From contig CAJCJD010000111.1 in assembly GCA_903970555.1 (NCBI GenBank), positions 1 through 40,728 of the forward strand: a stretch of DNA of 40,728 bases, given 5' to 3'. Below the pieces are notes generated by a model. The model did no database searches. It had not been told where the DNA came from and was given only the letters and a program-made list of their open reading frames with translations. Numbering within the stretch: the first letter of the stretch is position 1; every line of letters begins with the position of its first letter. Positions 9,180 through 18,657 of this stretch are shown piece by piece. The DNA comes from Vulcanimicrobiota bacterium (GTDB lineage: Bacteria; Pseudomonadota; Gammaproteobacteria; Xanthomonadales; Rhodanobacteraceae). Position numbers and translations under genes: made by a program.

Positions 9180-11426
9180 TTATAGCGGTTGGCGAATCAG
9201 TTCTGCTTTGCCCGACGCGTCACGCCGAACGGTAATGTCATACAGCTTGCCACGGAAGCTGACATGCCGAAGCGTCAGCGATTTCCATGATGGCGGAAGT
9301 TGCGGTGCGTAGGCACCATCCAGGCCCTTGTCGTCAATGCGCAGGCCAGTGAAGCCGTACACCATGCTTTGGACGAAACCGGCGGAGGTCGCAAGAATGT
9401 AGCCAGCGTTGTTCGCAACGGTCTCGGTACGCACGTTGAAGGGTGGTTTCAGGAAGCCAACGAGATTGCGCTGAATCCAGTCGCCGGCTGATTTTGCGTC
9501 GCCCAGCTCCGAAGCGCCGACGGCGAGCATCACCATCATCATCTCGTTGGGATCGTCGCCATGGACTTTCAGCTCGTGCAACTGGAAGTCGAAGTCGTTG
9601 CGGCGCACGGCGTCGGACATGGAGAGATCCAGATTCGGGTACATCAACCACGCCAGAGACGAACCCATCCAGGTGATCTTGTCGTGCGGGACGGATTCGT
9701 CGAAATCGAGATGGCGCTGCTCCTTATCCAGGAACGGGATATACATCTTTGATGCAATTTCCGACCACTTCGGGTCCGCCGGTTGTCCCGTCAGTTTCGC
9801 GGCTTCGACGGCAATGAGGAGTGCCTTGCGTGCGGCGGCGTTGGTGAAGGAGTCGTTGGGCACATCGTCGTAGGCTTCGTCAGGCGATGTGACATGCATG
9901 ATTTCGTAGCGGTCTTTCGCTGAGTTGTATGTCACGCGACTCGCCCAGAACTCGGCGACATCGTGAATCACCGGCCAGCCGTATTGCTTGAGCCACGCTG
10001 TGTCGTTGCTGGCCAGGTAGTACTGCCATTGTGCGATGGCGATGTCGGCGTTGACATGGATCTCGCGATAAACGCCGTATGCAAAGTGCGGCGTGTTGTC
10101 GACACCGGTTTGCGGATCGGCCTCCCACGGATACATTGTGCCCTTGGCACCGTACTGAATTGCGCGCTCACGCGCCGGCTGCATGGTGCGATTGCGGAAC
10201 ATTACGATGGGCTTCGCCCGCTCGGGGTGAAGCAGCAATAGCGACGGAAATACCCACGAATCGCTGTCCCAAAATGCATGCCCCGCATAGTTCGGTGTGA
10301 TGGCGCATGCGCCCATCGGCCACGCCGTGCCTACCGTGGTGTTGGAAAGAAGGTAATAGAGATCCGAATGAACGGCCTTTTGTACCTGCGGATCGCCGTC
10401 GATAACGATGTCCGATTTCCACAGATCGTGCCACGCCGCCTGATGGCGGCTCAGCAGCGTCGCGAAGCCTGTCTGACGTGCTTGCTTTGCGAGTGCTACG
10501 TCGTCGGTTGCGTTGCCACCCCAATCCTGACGGGAAGCGGCGAGGTACTTGGTAAAGGTATACGTCGTGCCTTGTTTCACCTTGGCGGTGATGTGCAAGG
10601 AAAGCAGATCGGACGTCTTGTCCAGCTTTACGCTTTCCACGGTGAGCGCCGCAGGCAGTTCGATCGCCGCCGCCTCGGCCATGCTCAGGCCTTGTTTGGC
10701 ACGGCCGTCCAACCAGAGTGTCAGTTCCTTGGTGTTGCCGTCGTTCGACAGTACTTGTGTGTAGCCCGGATACCACACCGCAGCGCGATCGGGTGTCGGT
10801 ATCGGCTTGTTGTCGAGACTCTGCCCGCTGGCGATGACCGCGGCGATCATCTGATCGCCGGTCATGCTGCCGATCGGAAAACGTGGTTGATGTTCAGACC
10901 ACAGGCGGATGGGAAAGGTGAGCTCTACGCTACCGTCGAAATGCGGCGTGATCGATATCTGGGTGGCGGCGAGGTGCGAATCGGCCTGGCTGACAAAGGT
11001 GACGACCTGCACATCGGTGGACTTGTTGGCATAGTCAAACCGATAGTGCGTGGTGAGCGTACCGCCGTACATATCCAAGGTCTGCGAATAGTTCGCGAAG
11101 ATCTTGCTGTCCAGGCGCGTCGAATTGATCCAGCCACCACCGGGGTTGTAATCGATCTCGCTCCAGCCGGGAATCGCAGCAGGGCGCGAAATATCGTCCT
11201 TGCTGTAATCCATGAAGGCGACCATGTACGCGCGCGACGGTTCGGTACCGCGCGGCGAGGTCATCGTGGAGAAGTAACCATTCGCAAGATAGCTTGGAAA
11301 GTAGCTACCGAAATCGCTGGATGACGCCGTGAGCGTGAAACTCGGGTCCGTAGCGCCCCATGCCACGGAGCTGGCTGCGGCAGCCATCAGAAACAATCCG
11401 GTAATGCCGATGTTGCGAAAGATCAT
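9180..11426 (-). CDS. Secreted GH65-family glycoside hydrolase-like protein, copy B
   Basis: About 748 aa, the second exported GH65-like protein. It carries GHAFWDSDSW (about 383) and VTSPDEAYDDVPN (about 515) at almost the same positions as copy A. The loop around the candidate acid Glu differs (SPDEAYDD versus SVDEDYND), which may signal different linkage preference. The KQADV phosphorylase motif is absent. The ATG at 11426 is preferred to one nine codons upstream: it has SD GGAG six bases away and a clean signal peptide (MIFRNIGITGLFLMAAAASS then VAWGA). It starts 45 bases after the MFS permease stop. Many blocks are shared with copy A (MYPWEADP, EIHVNADIAIAQWQYYLA), so the pair arose by duplication and has diverged. 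Confidence 0.86.
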   Translation of the reverse strand: MIFRNIGITGLFLMAAAASSVAWGATDPSFTLTASSSDFGSYFPSYLANGYFSTMTSPRGTEPSRAYMVAFMDYSKDDISRPAAIPGWSEIDYNPGGGWINSTRLDSKIFANYSQTLDMYGGTLTTHYRFDYANKSTDVQVVTFVSQADSHLAATQISITPHFDGSVELTFPIRLWSEHQPRFPIGSMTGDQMIAAVIASGQSLDNKPIPTPDRAAVWYPGYTQVLSNDGNTKELTLWLDGRAKQGLSMAEAAAIELPAALTVESVKLDKTSDLLSLHITAKVKQGTTYTFTKYLAASRQDWGGNATDDVALAKQARQTGFATLLSRHQAAWHDLWKSDIVIDGDPQVQKAVHSDLYYLLSNTTVGTAWPMGACAITPNYAGHAFWDSDSWVFPSLLLLHPERAKPIVMFRNRTMQPARERAIQYGAKGTMYPWEADPQTGVDNTPHFAYGVYREIHVNADIAIAQWQYYLASNDTAWLKQYGWPVIHDVAEFWASRVTYNSAKDRYEIMHVTSPDEAYDDVPNDSFTNAAARKALLIAVEAAKLTGQPADPKWSEIASKMYIPFLDKEQRHLDFDESVPHDKITWMGSSLAWLMYPNLDLSMSDAVRRNDFDFQLHELKVHGDDPNEMMMVMLAVGASELGDAKSAGDWIQRNLVGFLKPPFNVRTETVANNAGYILATSAGFVQSMVYGFTGLRIDDKGLDGAYAPQLPPSWKSLTLRHVSFRGKLYDITVRRDASGKAELIRQPL

Positions 11427-11471
11427 GAAAGCTCCAGCAATGACGCGTTGCAATCTCCAGCCCTGGCAACG

Positions 11472-12737
11472 CTATTTGGCGATAAAGCGGGTGATGCTCG
11501 CGGTCTTCGTTCCGGCGCGGTCGGTTTCGCGCTTGAAGAAGAACAGGGTGATCAGAATCAACATCATGGGAACCAGCGAGAAATAGAACGCGTGGATCCC
11601 GTCGAAGCGCGAAAAAACGATCGCGGTGATGCGTGAACCGAGCGTTCCGCCAAGCGCGGAGAAGATCACGATCAGGCCGGTCATCGCGGCGTGCGAGGGT
11701 TTAGGCAGCGAGCTAAGTGCCACGGAATTGATCACCGGATAGATCGGCGCCATCAGCAGGCCGATCAGTGGAATCAGGTAGGCGGCGATAGGCGCGTTGA
11801 ACCAGCCCACATTGCTGCGTGCCACGACGCCGTGTGCCAGCGGCAAAGTAAGCATCACCAACATGCCCATGCCGACCACGCACAGGTTCAGCAGTACGTA
11901 CCAGGGTATGCGGCGCAGAACTTGGCCCGCGACGATGCGTCCGGCGGCGGAGGCGGCCGCCAATATCGTCGCCAGCTGGATGCTCATCGCATTCGGCAGC
12001 ATGAGGATTTCATTATTGAAGGTCGGCAACCACGTGCTGAAGCTTTGTTCGATCAGCACGTAAAGGAACGCCGAGGCCAGGAAGACGTAAACCAGTGGCC
12101 GCAGGAACAAATGCAGCATCTCCAGCAAGGAGCCGTGGATGGACTTGGTTTCGTCGCTACGCGCCTCCGATTCGTCGAGTTCTGAGGTGGCAAGCAGCAC
12201 AATGACAAGTGCGCAAACCACCGCAAGCACCCAGTAGACATTCAGCCAGGAAGGATTGGCCGGCGCGGTGCGATCGACGAAGGCACTGAACAGCCAGCCG
12301 GCGATCAGCACGCCGACCATGAACAAGCCTTCGATGGTATTGGTGAGACGCCCGTGCTCGCTTCTATCGTTAGTCAGAAGGCCGATCGAGGAATACACAG
12401 AGACCTTGGTCAGCGCGAACGAGATGCCAACGCAGGTGAAAAGCAATTCGGTGGTGTGGAAGCTGGGATAAAGCGGCATCAATACACATGCACACCCCAC
12501 GATGGCGAGCGCGGTCATCATGGATCGACGGTAACCCAGCAGCGGAAGAAACGACGCGACCAGAAACGAGGTGATCGCAATCGGGAGATCCTTGAATAGC
12601 TCAAGCAGGCTAGCTTGCGGCTTGTCGACACCAAAAGTGTAAATCGATTGCAGGATGACCGTGCCGACACTGTTGAGCAGAATCGCGAAGACCATGTAGA
12701 TCAACGCCAGCGCAGCGATCATGCGAAATCGATTCAT
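11472..12737 (-). CDS. MFS sugar permease
   Basis: 421-aa inner-membrane protein with about twelve hydrophobic segments and a central charged loop (SELDESEARSDETKS, about residues 185-200), the usual layout of the major facilitator superfamily. The C-terminal half includes APIYPVINSVALSSLP and LGGTLGSR, reminiscent of the FucP/GlcP-type glucose-fucose permeases. Its place between a TBDR and secreted glucosidases suggests import of glucose or the intact disaccharide from periplasm to cytoplasm, feeding the GH65-phosphoglucomutase fusion. The SD before the ATG is weak (GGTTACC). The 192-base gap upstream holds the TBDR terminator, so the gene may be expressed by read-through or from its own promoter; no convincing promoter was found. 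Confidence 0.82.
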   Translation of the reverse strand: MNRFRMIAALALIYMVFAILLNSVGTVILQSIYTFGVDKPQASLLELFKDLPIAITSFLVASFLPLLGYRRSMMTALAIVGCACVLMPLYPSFHTTELLFTCVGISFALTKVSVYSSIGLLTNDRSEHGRLTNTIEGLFMVGVLIAGWLFSAFVDRTAPANPSWLNVYWVLAVVCALVIVLLATSELDESEARSDETKSIHGSLLEMLHLFLRPLVYVFLASAFLYVLIEQSFSTWLPTFNNEILMLPNAMSIQLATILAAASAAGRIVAGQVLRRIPWYVLLNLCVVGMGMLVMLTLPLAHGVVARSNVGWFNAPIAAYLIPLIGLLMAPIYPVINSVALSSLPKPSHAAMTGLIVIFSALGGTLGSRITAIVFSRFDGIHAFYFSLVPMMLILITLFFFKRETDRAGTKTASITRFIAK

Positions 12738-12845
12738 GGTAACCAGCCTACCCGAGTGAATGCGTGGTCGAATACATGGTTGTCTCCGTCGCGGTTGATA
12801 CGTGGGCCACGCATGGCAGGACTAACTTTACAACTCACGCGATCA

Positions 12846-12884
12846 GGAAAATCCATGGCCGGGTGTCTTCACACCCGGCCATGG
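12846..12884 (-). terminator. Intrinsic terminator after the sugar-operon TBDR
   Basis: A perfect 14-base stem (12853-12866 with 12871-12884, core CCATGGCCGGGTGT) encloses loop CTTC and is followed on the minus strand by ATTTTCC. It lies 46 bases beyond the TBDR stop. The short T-run suggests partial termination, which would attenuate expression of the seven genes downstream relative to the phosphorylase and TBDR. Apart from this hairpin and a nine-codon ORF (see findings), I see nothing recognisable in 12738-12929. Confidence 0.65.
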
Positions 12885-12929
12885 GTGCCCCAGGGAGGGG
12901 AGGGCGATTAACGCTGGAGCAAGCAGTTC

Positions 12930-15476
12930 TCAGAAGTTGTACTTGATCTGACCTTGAACCTCGCGGCCCATGATGGATCGAGCCAGGATCACGCCATTGG
13001 TGCTGGCAAAGCCAAACAGACGCGCATTGCCTTCGGTGATGCCGATCTGGTTGGTCATGTTGGTGCCGTTCACGCTGTACACCCAGTGCTGACCGACATT
13101 GGCGGCGAAGAAGAAGCTCAGATCGTAGTAATTGCCTAGCGGCTGCTGTTCGATCAGGTCGCCGTAGCGGTTGCCCACGTATTCGTAAGTGATTCCTCCA
13201 CGCAAGCTGCCCCAGCTGGTCGGATAGGTGTAGGCCGGTGTGATACGGAACTGCACTCTAGGCTGACGCTGCAACACCTTGCCGTACATGCTGGCGAACT
13301 CGGTCGCGCCCGATTGCGCGGTAAATTCCTGCAGGCCCGTGTTGCTGTAGTGGCCGTCCATGTAGTCGCCGCTCAGTGCGATCGTGAAGTTTTCGAACGG
13401 CTTGAACGTCGTCGATAGGTTCACACCCTTGGTGTTGGTGCCGTAAACCAGCGAGATCTGCTGGCCCTGCGGGTCGGTATAGGTGTACGGCACGCCGTAG
13501 AACAGGCGATGGTAGGCGCTGACATCGACATACACCCAGTCGGCCTGATACTTGAAGCCGATTTCCTGGTTGTGAATTTTCTCCACCGGAACGCTACCAG
13601 GATACGCACCGCGTAGATCGTCGAAGCCAGGGAAGTGCACGCCATCATTGGCGCGAATATATGCACTCATGTTCGACGTGAACTCGTAGTTTGCGCCGAC
13701 GGTCCATGACGGCGCGCTCTTGCGGTAGTTGATGTAGTTCAAGCCGGGCGCAAAAACATTCGAGCCGTTGTTGTACAGCGTGAACGGATTGTTATCGAGA
13801 TCGGCGGTCGTGGTGTTCTGAATACCGCCGCTGGCCTGTTCCCGCTCCTCGCGGATGCCGGCGTCAAACAACCAGTTGTCCAGCTTCCAGCTGTCGGTCA
13901 GGAAGAATGCGGTGTTGAAGCCGTTCCAGCGTTCGTAGATCGCGGTACTCGGCCCGCTGACGAAGCCTTGGTTGCTGCTCAACTGGTACGTGTTGGCGCC
14001 GTCGGCGAGGTCGACCACGATCGGGTTTGGATTGCTGATCGCCTGCAGCAACATGTTGTTGCCCAGGTACCACGTGTCGTGATCGTTGTAGACCGTGGTG
14101 AAGTTGCCCAAGGTCAACGTGTTGCCGTCAAACAGTTCCTTGCTGATGTGGAATTCGTTGCTAATCGCCGCGATACGCTTGTGTACGTACCACAAGCCTT
14201 GCGTGGTGACGTTCTGGTTTAGGTTTGCCGCTTGCCCATTGGTATAAGTGGCCGTAACGGGAAGGCCGGCCGGCAAGCCGTCGGCAGTTTCCTGGCTAGA
14301 TATGTAACTACCCAGCGTCGTTGGATTCGCTCCGGTGCTGAAGAACGAGATGGTATTCATCTGGCCGCCGGTGAAATTCAACTTGTCCGACAGCGACCAG
14401 CCATTGCCGAAGTCCCAGTCGAAGTTGCCGCCATACATGCGTATATTGCTACCACGGCCCTTCGCCAGGTTCAGCGGAATGCTGCCAGGAGTACAGCCTG
14501 CTGTATTGCAAGGCGAGACCTGGATGCTTTCATACTGATCGGCCTTGCTGCTGAACGTTCCGTAGAGCGGATCGAATCCGGGGTATGGGGAAAAGTCGCC
14601 TTTGGTCGGATTGAGAATGGGTGTGTCGGTCACGAACTGGTTGTGATCTTTAATCGCGCGCGCGTAGAACATCAACGAGCCGCTATCCCAGTCGCGTGTC
14701 AGCGTGGCAGAAAGGGAGCCACCGTTATCGGCGGGGAATTGCGCATCGCGATAGTCGTCACGCCGATACCAGCCGCCGAAGCTTCCATACCAGTTGTTGG
14801 CAACCTTGAACCCAACGAAGCCATCAATTCGCTGCAGGCCATCGGAGCCAGCCGTATAGCCAATATCACCGGAAGGTACGTCGGTACCTTGCTTCTGGAT
14901 GAAGTTTGCCGTAACGCCCGGCTGGCCGGTGCCGTAGAGCACCGCCGGGCCGCCTTGCACGATTTCCACGCGATCAATCGTGTCGTCGGGAATGCGCATC
15001 AACGAAGACTGATCCAGGAAGGACAGCGCCATCGGATAGAGCGGCGAGCCGTCGATCTGGAAGGTTACGTAAGGTGCATCGCCGCCGCCCGGGAAGCCCG
15101 CGACTTCGATATTCGCGCCCGTCTGGCCGCCAGATGATTCCGGAAAGACGCCCGGAGATTGTTTCAGCAAGTCGGCAGCGCTTATCGGGTTCGCTTCCTT
15201 GATCTGCTGAGAAGACATGGAGGTGATCGAATAGGCTGCATCGATCTTCTTCACGCCGCCGAACGTCGCAGTACCGGTCACGACGACCTGCTGCAAGGTC
15301 GACGCATTTTTGGCATTCGCCGCTTGCTGCGCGCCGGGGCTTGTGGGTGCCGTTGTGGTGGTCGAACTTTGAGTGGGCGTCGTCTGACTGGTTTGCTGCG
15401 CATACACAGTGCCGGAGATCAGCGTTGCCGCGATCGCCCCCGGTAGTGCTAAACGAGTTAAGTGCTTGCTGTTCAT
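12930..15476 (-). CDS. TonB-dependent outer-membrane receptor of the sugar operon
   Basis: About 848 aa. It takes up substrate across the outer membrane using TonB/ExbBD energy. A signal peptide (about 1-25, ending GTVYAQQ) is followed by a low-complexity Thr/Ser/Gln linker (about 26-65) and a TonB-box-like segment VVVTGTA. Then come a plug domain (for example DDTIDRVEIVQGGPAVLYG) and a long 22-strand-type barrel ending in the expected terminal aromatic (QGQIKYNF). The ATG at 15476 has a strong SD (GGGGAGAA). It lies 68 bases after the GH65-phosphoglucomutase fusion and is followed by a terminator hairpin. Next to glucoside-degrading genes it fits the carbohydrate-utilisation TBDR pattern known in xanthomonads. 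The actual ligand is inferred only from context. Confidence 0.9.
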   Translation of the reverse strand: MNSKHLTRLALPGAIAATLISGTVYAQQTSQTTPTQSSTTTTAPTSPGAQQAANAKNASTLQQVVVTGTATFGGVKKIDAAYSITSMSSQQIKEANPISAADLLKQSPGVFPESSGGQTGANIEVAGFPGGGDAPYVTFQIDGSPLYPMALSFLDQSSLMRIPDDTIDRVEIVQGGPAVLYGTGQPGVTANFIQKQGTDVPSGDIGYTAGSDGLQRIDGFVGFKVANNWYGSFGGWYRRDDYRDAQFPADNGGSLSATLTRDWDSGSLMFYARAIKDHNQFVTDTPILNPTKGDFSPYPGFDPLYGTFSSKADQYESIQVSPCNTAGCTPGSIPLNLAKGRGSNIRMYGGNFDWDFGNGWSLSDKLNFTGGQMNTISFFSTGANPTTLGSYISSQETADGLPAGLPVTATYTNGQAANLNQNVTTQGLWYVHKRIAAISNEFHISKELFDGNTLTLGNFTTVYNDHDTWYLGNNMLLQAISNPNPIVVDLADGANTYQLSSNQGFVSGPSTAIYERWNGFNTAFFLTDSWKLDNWLFDAGIREEREQASGGIQNTTTADLDNNPFTLYNNGSNVFAPGLNYINYRKSAPSWTVGANYEFTSNMSAYIRANDGVHFPGFDDLRGAYPGSVPVEKIHNQEIGFKYQADWVYVDVSAYHRLFYGVPYTYTDPQGQQISLVYGTNTKGVNLSTTFKPFENFTIALSGDYMDGHYSNTGLQEFTAQSGATEFASMYGKVLQRQPRVQFRITPAYTYPTSWGSLRGGITYEYVGNRYGDLIEQQPLGNYYDLSFFFAANVGQHWVYSVNGTNMTNQIGITEGNARLFGFASTNGVILARSIMGREVQGQIKYNF

Positions 15477-15544
15477 CGATCGTTCTCCCCAAACGGTTTT
15501 TGTAAATGTTCGCGTGGCGTAAACCACGTCTGCTGTTGGCCGCG

Positions 15545-18500
15545 TTACGTCTTGAACAAGCTGATGTCGAACGCGGCGACGTTCGGCAACAGCACGTCTG
15601 CTCCGGCCAACGCTTGCGCGTGACCAATTCCCACCGCTTTCATTCCAGCCGAGTGGATGCTGGCAATGCCCGCCGCGGCGTCTTCCACGCCGAGACATTC
15701 GCTCGGTGCCAGACCGAGGCCGCGCGCAGCGGCCAGGAAAATTTCGGGATAGGGTTTGGCGCGACGAATGTGGTCGGCGTTGACCACGTAGTCGAACAAA
15801 TCGGCGATGCCGAGTTTTTCCAGCAAAAGAGGTGCGTTGCGACTGGCCGAGGCCAGTGCCGTTTTCATGCCCGCGCGGCGAACCGACTCGATCGCGGCAC
15901 GCGCGCCGGGTAAAAGGTTCTGCGGCCCAAAGCCTTCGATCTGCTGCCGGTAGTAGTCGTTCTTGCGTGTCGCCAGCGCTTCTTTTTCTGGTTCGGCGTA
16001 AGGGCGCGAGGCTTTTTCCAGCAAAATGTCGAGCGAAGCGCGCCGATCGACGCCCTTGAGGCGCTCGCCTACGCTGTCATCGAAAGGAATGCCGATATCG
16101 GATGCGAGTTTTTTCCACGCGGCGTGATGTACCACCGCTGTGTCGGCAATGACCCCATCGAGATCAAAAATGACCGCCTTCAACGCGCCAGGCGTTGATG
16201 AGGCGGTCTGCAGGGGAAGATGGATGGATTGTCCCACGCGCAACAGCAGCGGTTGGCTGTGATGAAGTATTTCGGCCTGTGTGCCTTCGGTAAGCGCGTA
16301 TTCGACGCCGCTTTTGCTGACCGACACGCGGATGTGCGCATCCTGCCAACGCAAGCCGAAGCGATAACTCTTCCAGGCATCGGGAAGGGTCGGTGCAAAG
16401 GCAGGGCGTCCGTCCACGGGGCGCATGCCGCCGAAGCCCCACGTTAGCGCGAGCCAGCTGCCGGCCATGGCCGCCATGTGCACGCCGTGCGAAGTGTTGC
16501 CGTGTAAATTGTCCAGATCTACCCGCAGCGTGTCGAGGAAGTAGCGGTACGCTTTGTCGGCATAACCCACTTCCGATGCGACGATGCTGAAGGTCGAGGC
16601 CGACAGCGTGGAGTCATGCACGGTGACGCCTTCGTAGTAATCGAAGTTGCGTCGCTTGCTGTCTTTATCGATGGCGTTGCCGGCGAGCACAAAGGCTTGC
16701 AGTACGTCGGCCTGCTTGCACACCTGATGACGGTAAATGGTCAACGGATGCATCTGCAGTAACAGTGGGCGATGCCCTTGCTCGCTGGAATGTGAGACGG
16801 GCAGCCGCGGTTTATCGAGAAAGTCGTCGTCTTGCGGAAAGATGCCGAGCGCCGGGTCCACGGGCAGATACATAGCATCGGCAGCGGCAAGCCACGCAGC
16901 GATTTCTTTTTCGGAAAGATGGATGGCTGTTGCGATGCGTGCGTATTCCGCCGGGCGCTCATGCGCCAGTTGCGCAGCGATCACGGCGGCGTAGCGCAAA
17001 TGCTGCTGCGCCATGTGATTGGTGTAGTAGTTGTTATCGACGAGCGCCGTGTATTCGTCCGGACCGGTGACTTGGCAGATGCAGAATGCATTATCGCGTC
17101 GCGGGTTGTAATAGCCGACGTTGTGCCACAGGCGCGCGGTTTCGAAGAGTGCTTCGGCGCCACCGTGGGCGAGAAAATCCGTATCGCCGGTGGCATCGAC
17201 ATAAAGCCGTATCGCAAAGGCGATCGCTGCGTTGATGTGATATTGCGCCGAGCCCGAAGGGAAATAAGCCGAGCATTCATCACCGCTGATCGTGCGCCAG
17301 GCGTACAGCGCGCCGACGGGGTGATTCATCTCTCGCGCATGGGCGCGGGCACGATCGAGCGTGTGCACGCGGTAGTCGAGCATGCTGCGCGCCTGCTCCG
17401 GCGAGGTCAGTGCCAGCACGGGCAGGATAAAGGCTTCGGCATCCCAGAAGTAATGGCCTTCATAGCCTTCGCCGGTGAGGCCCTTCGCCGCGGCGCTACC
17501 GCTGCCGTCGCGACCGGTCGATTGCAGCAGATGAAACAGGTTGAAGCGCAGCGCTTGTTCGATGGCCGGGTCGCCGTCGATCATCAGGTCGGCTTCTCGC
17601 CAGAACGCGGCGCAGGCGCGTGCCTGGTTTTCGCGATGAGTATCGAAATCCTGCGTCAGTGCCTGCCCTAGCGATGTCGACATGGCGTTGAGCAATGATG
17701 TTTCCGTGTCTCCGCCACCCGGTAGGCTCCAGGCGTAGGCAACGTACTTTTCCAGCACGACGCTTTGGCCTGGCTGCAGATCTGCGGTGTAGTGCTGCTG
17801 CACACCTTGGCCGTCTTCGATGATGGCGCGGGCGAAAACGAGGCCCGATGCCGACGGCAGGCGATGACGCTGGCCGCTGGCGAGACGGATGTGGCTGTTC
17901 TGTGTGCGCTGGCAGATCGATGCCAGAAGCTGGTCCGAGTCGGCCGCCGTGATGCTCAAACCACCCGCTACGCGCGCGCCGATGCGCGGGTCGTCGCCCT
18001 GCTCGGCGGCAGTGTTGCTGGCAATCAGGGCCGATTCGAGAGTGATCGGGCCGCTGTAGTCGATAGAGGTGACGCGGTAGCGGATGCACAGCAAATTCGG
18101 CGTGTGCAGGGGAACGATCCGCTCCGCGTCGATCTGCAAGGTAACGCCAGTGGGAGAGCGCCATTGCAGAGTTCGTTGCAATGAGCCGGCGCGAAGATCC
18201 AACGCCTGCTCGAAGTGCAGCCATTCGCCCTCGTCGAGGTCGACGAGGGTTTCACCCAAACGCAGGCCGATGCGGGTGCCGTCCGGGGCGGGGATGCGCG
18301 TATCGGTCGTGCGGGCAAAACCGGGGAAGCGTTCGTGGTACTCGATCGGGGTGCGTTCCCAGACGCCGGTCAGGAAGCTGCCTTGAGTGGGGCTACGTCC
18401 TTCTTCCAGGCCGCCGCGCACACCCAACGATCCATTGGCCAGCGCGAAGAGGCTTTCGAGCTTGGCTTGCTCGTCGTAGCTGGGGCGATGCGCATGCACA

Positions 18501-18589
18501 AGCCGCCAGGGATCGACGGATGCCTGGTGTGCCGCATCCTTGGCGTAGGTTGGCGCATCGTGGCTGTGCACGCTTTCTCCCCTTGGCAT
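15545..18589 (-). CDS. Fused GH65 disaccharide phosphorylase and beta-phosphoglucomutase
   Basis: Bifunctional cytoplasmic enzyme, 1014 aa. Residues 1 to about 790 are a GH65 phosphorylase with HYFWDAEAFILP (about 379), the acid Glu in VTGPDEY (about 506) and the phosphate-site motif KQADV (about 625). These features separate it from the two secreted GH65 paralogues. GH65 phosphorylases release beta-glucose 1-phosphate from maltose, trehalose, kojibiose or nigerose. Residues about 800-1014 are a HAD-family beta-phosphoglucomutase: FDLDGVIADT with its two catalytic Asp, LKGVDRRASLD, ALASASRNAP and GVEDAAAGI. This half would make glucose 6-phosphate. Fusion keeps product and consumer together. 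It is the first gene of the operon, with SD AAGAGAAG before the ATG and a palindromic operator about 50-80 bases upstream. Which disaccharide is used cannot be decided from sequence. Confidence 0.93.
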   Translation of the reverse strand: MPRGESVHSHDAPTYAKDAAHQASVDPWRLVHAHRPSYDEQAKLESLFALANGSLGVRGGLEEGRSPTQGSFLTGVWERTPIEYHERFPGFARTTDTRIPAPDGTRIGLRLGETLVDLDEGEWLHFEQALDLRAGSLQRTLQWRSPTGVTLQIDAERIVPLHTPNLLCIRYRVTSIDYSGPITLESALIASNTAAEQGDDPRIGARVAGGLSITAADSDQLLASICQRTQNSHIRLASGQRHRLPSASGLVFARAIIEDGQGVQQHYTADLQPGQSVVLEKYVAYAWSLPGGGDTETSLLNAMSTSLGQALTQDFDTHRENQARACAAFWREADLMIDGDPAIEQALRFNLFHLLQSTGRDGSGSAAAKGLTGEGYEGHYFWDAEAFILPVLALTSPEQARSMLDYRVHTLDRARAHAREMNHPVGALYAWRTISGDECSAYFPSGSAQYHINAAIAFAIRLYVDATGDTDFLAHGGAEALFETARLWHNVGYYNPRRDNAFCICQVTGPDEYTALVDNNYYTNHMAQQHLRYAAVIAAQLAHERPAEYARIATAIHLSEKEIAAWLAAADAMYLPVDPALGIFPQDDDFLDKPRLPVSHSSEQGHRPLLLQMHPLTIYRHQVCKQADVLQAFVLAGNAIDKDSKRRNFDYYEGVTVHDSTLSASTFSIVASEVGYADKAYRYFLDTLRVDLDNLHGNTSHGVHMAAMAGSWLALTWGFGGMRPVDGRPAFAPTLPDAWKSYRFGLRWQDAHIRVSVSKSGVEYALTEGTQAEILHHSQPLLLRVGQSIHLPLQTASSTPGALKAVIFDLDGVIADTAVVHHAAWKKLASDIGIPFDDSVGERLKGVDRRASLDILLEKASRPYAEPEKEALATRKNDYYRQQIEGFGPQNLLPGARAAIESVRRAGMKTALASASRNAPLLLEKLGIADLFDYVVNADHIRRAKPYPEIFLAAARGLGLAPSECLGVEDAAAGIASIHSAGMKAVGIGHAQALAGADVLLPNVAAFDISLFKT

Positions 18590-18628
18590 TTTCTTCTCTT
18601 CGGCCCGTGGGGCCTGTCGTTGGGGCGG

Positions 18629-18657
18629 AGCATAAAAGCGAATGATATCGATATCAA
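18629..18657 (-). promoter_or_regulatory. Predicted promoter of the sugar operon
   Basis: On the minus strand, TTGATA (18657-18652) and TATGCT (18634-18629) are separated by 17 bases, 5/6 and 4/6 consensus. The -10 box lies 39 bases before the start codon of the GH65-phosphoglucomutase gene. The -35 box falls inside the double palindrome at 18642-18671, so a bound regulator would block RNA polymerase. Prediction by eye. Confidence 0.6.

Noticed and set aside
15477-15544. Second LacI operator or promoter before the TBDR
   Set aside because: The 68-base gap has no GATATCGATATC-like element. A 5-base hairpin (CGTGG/CCACG) is present but too weak to call.
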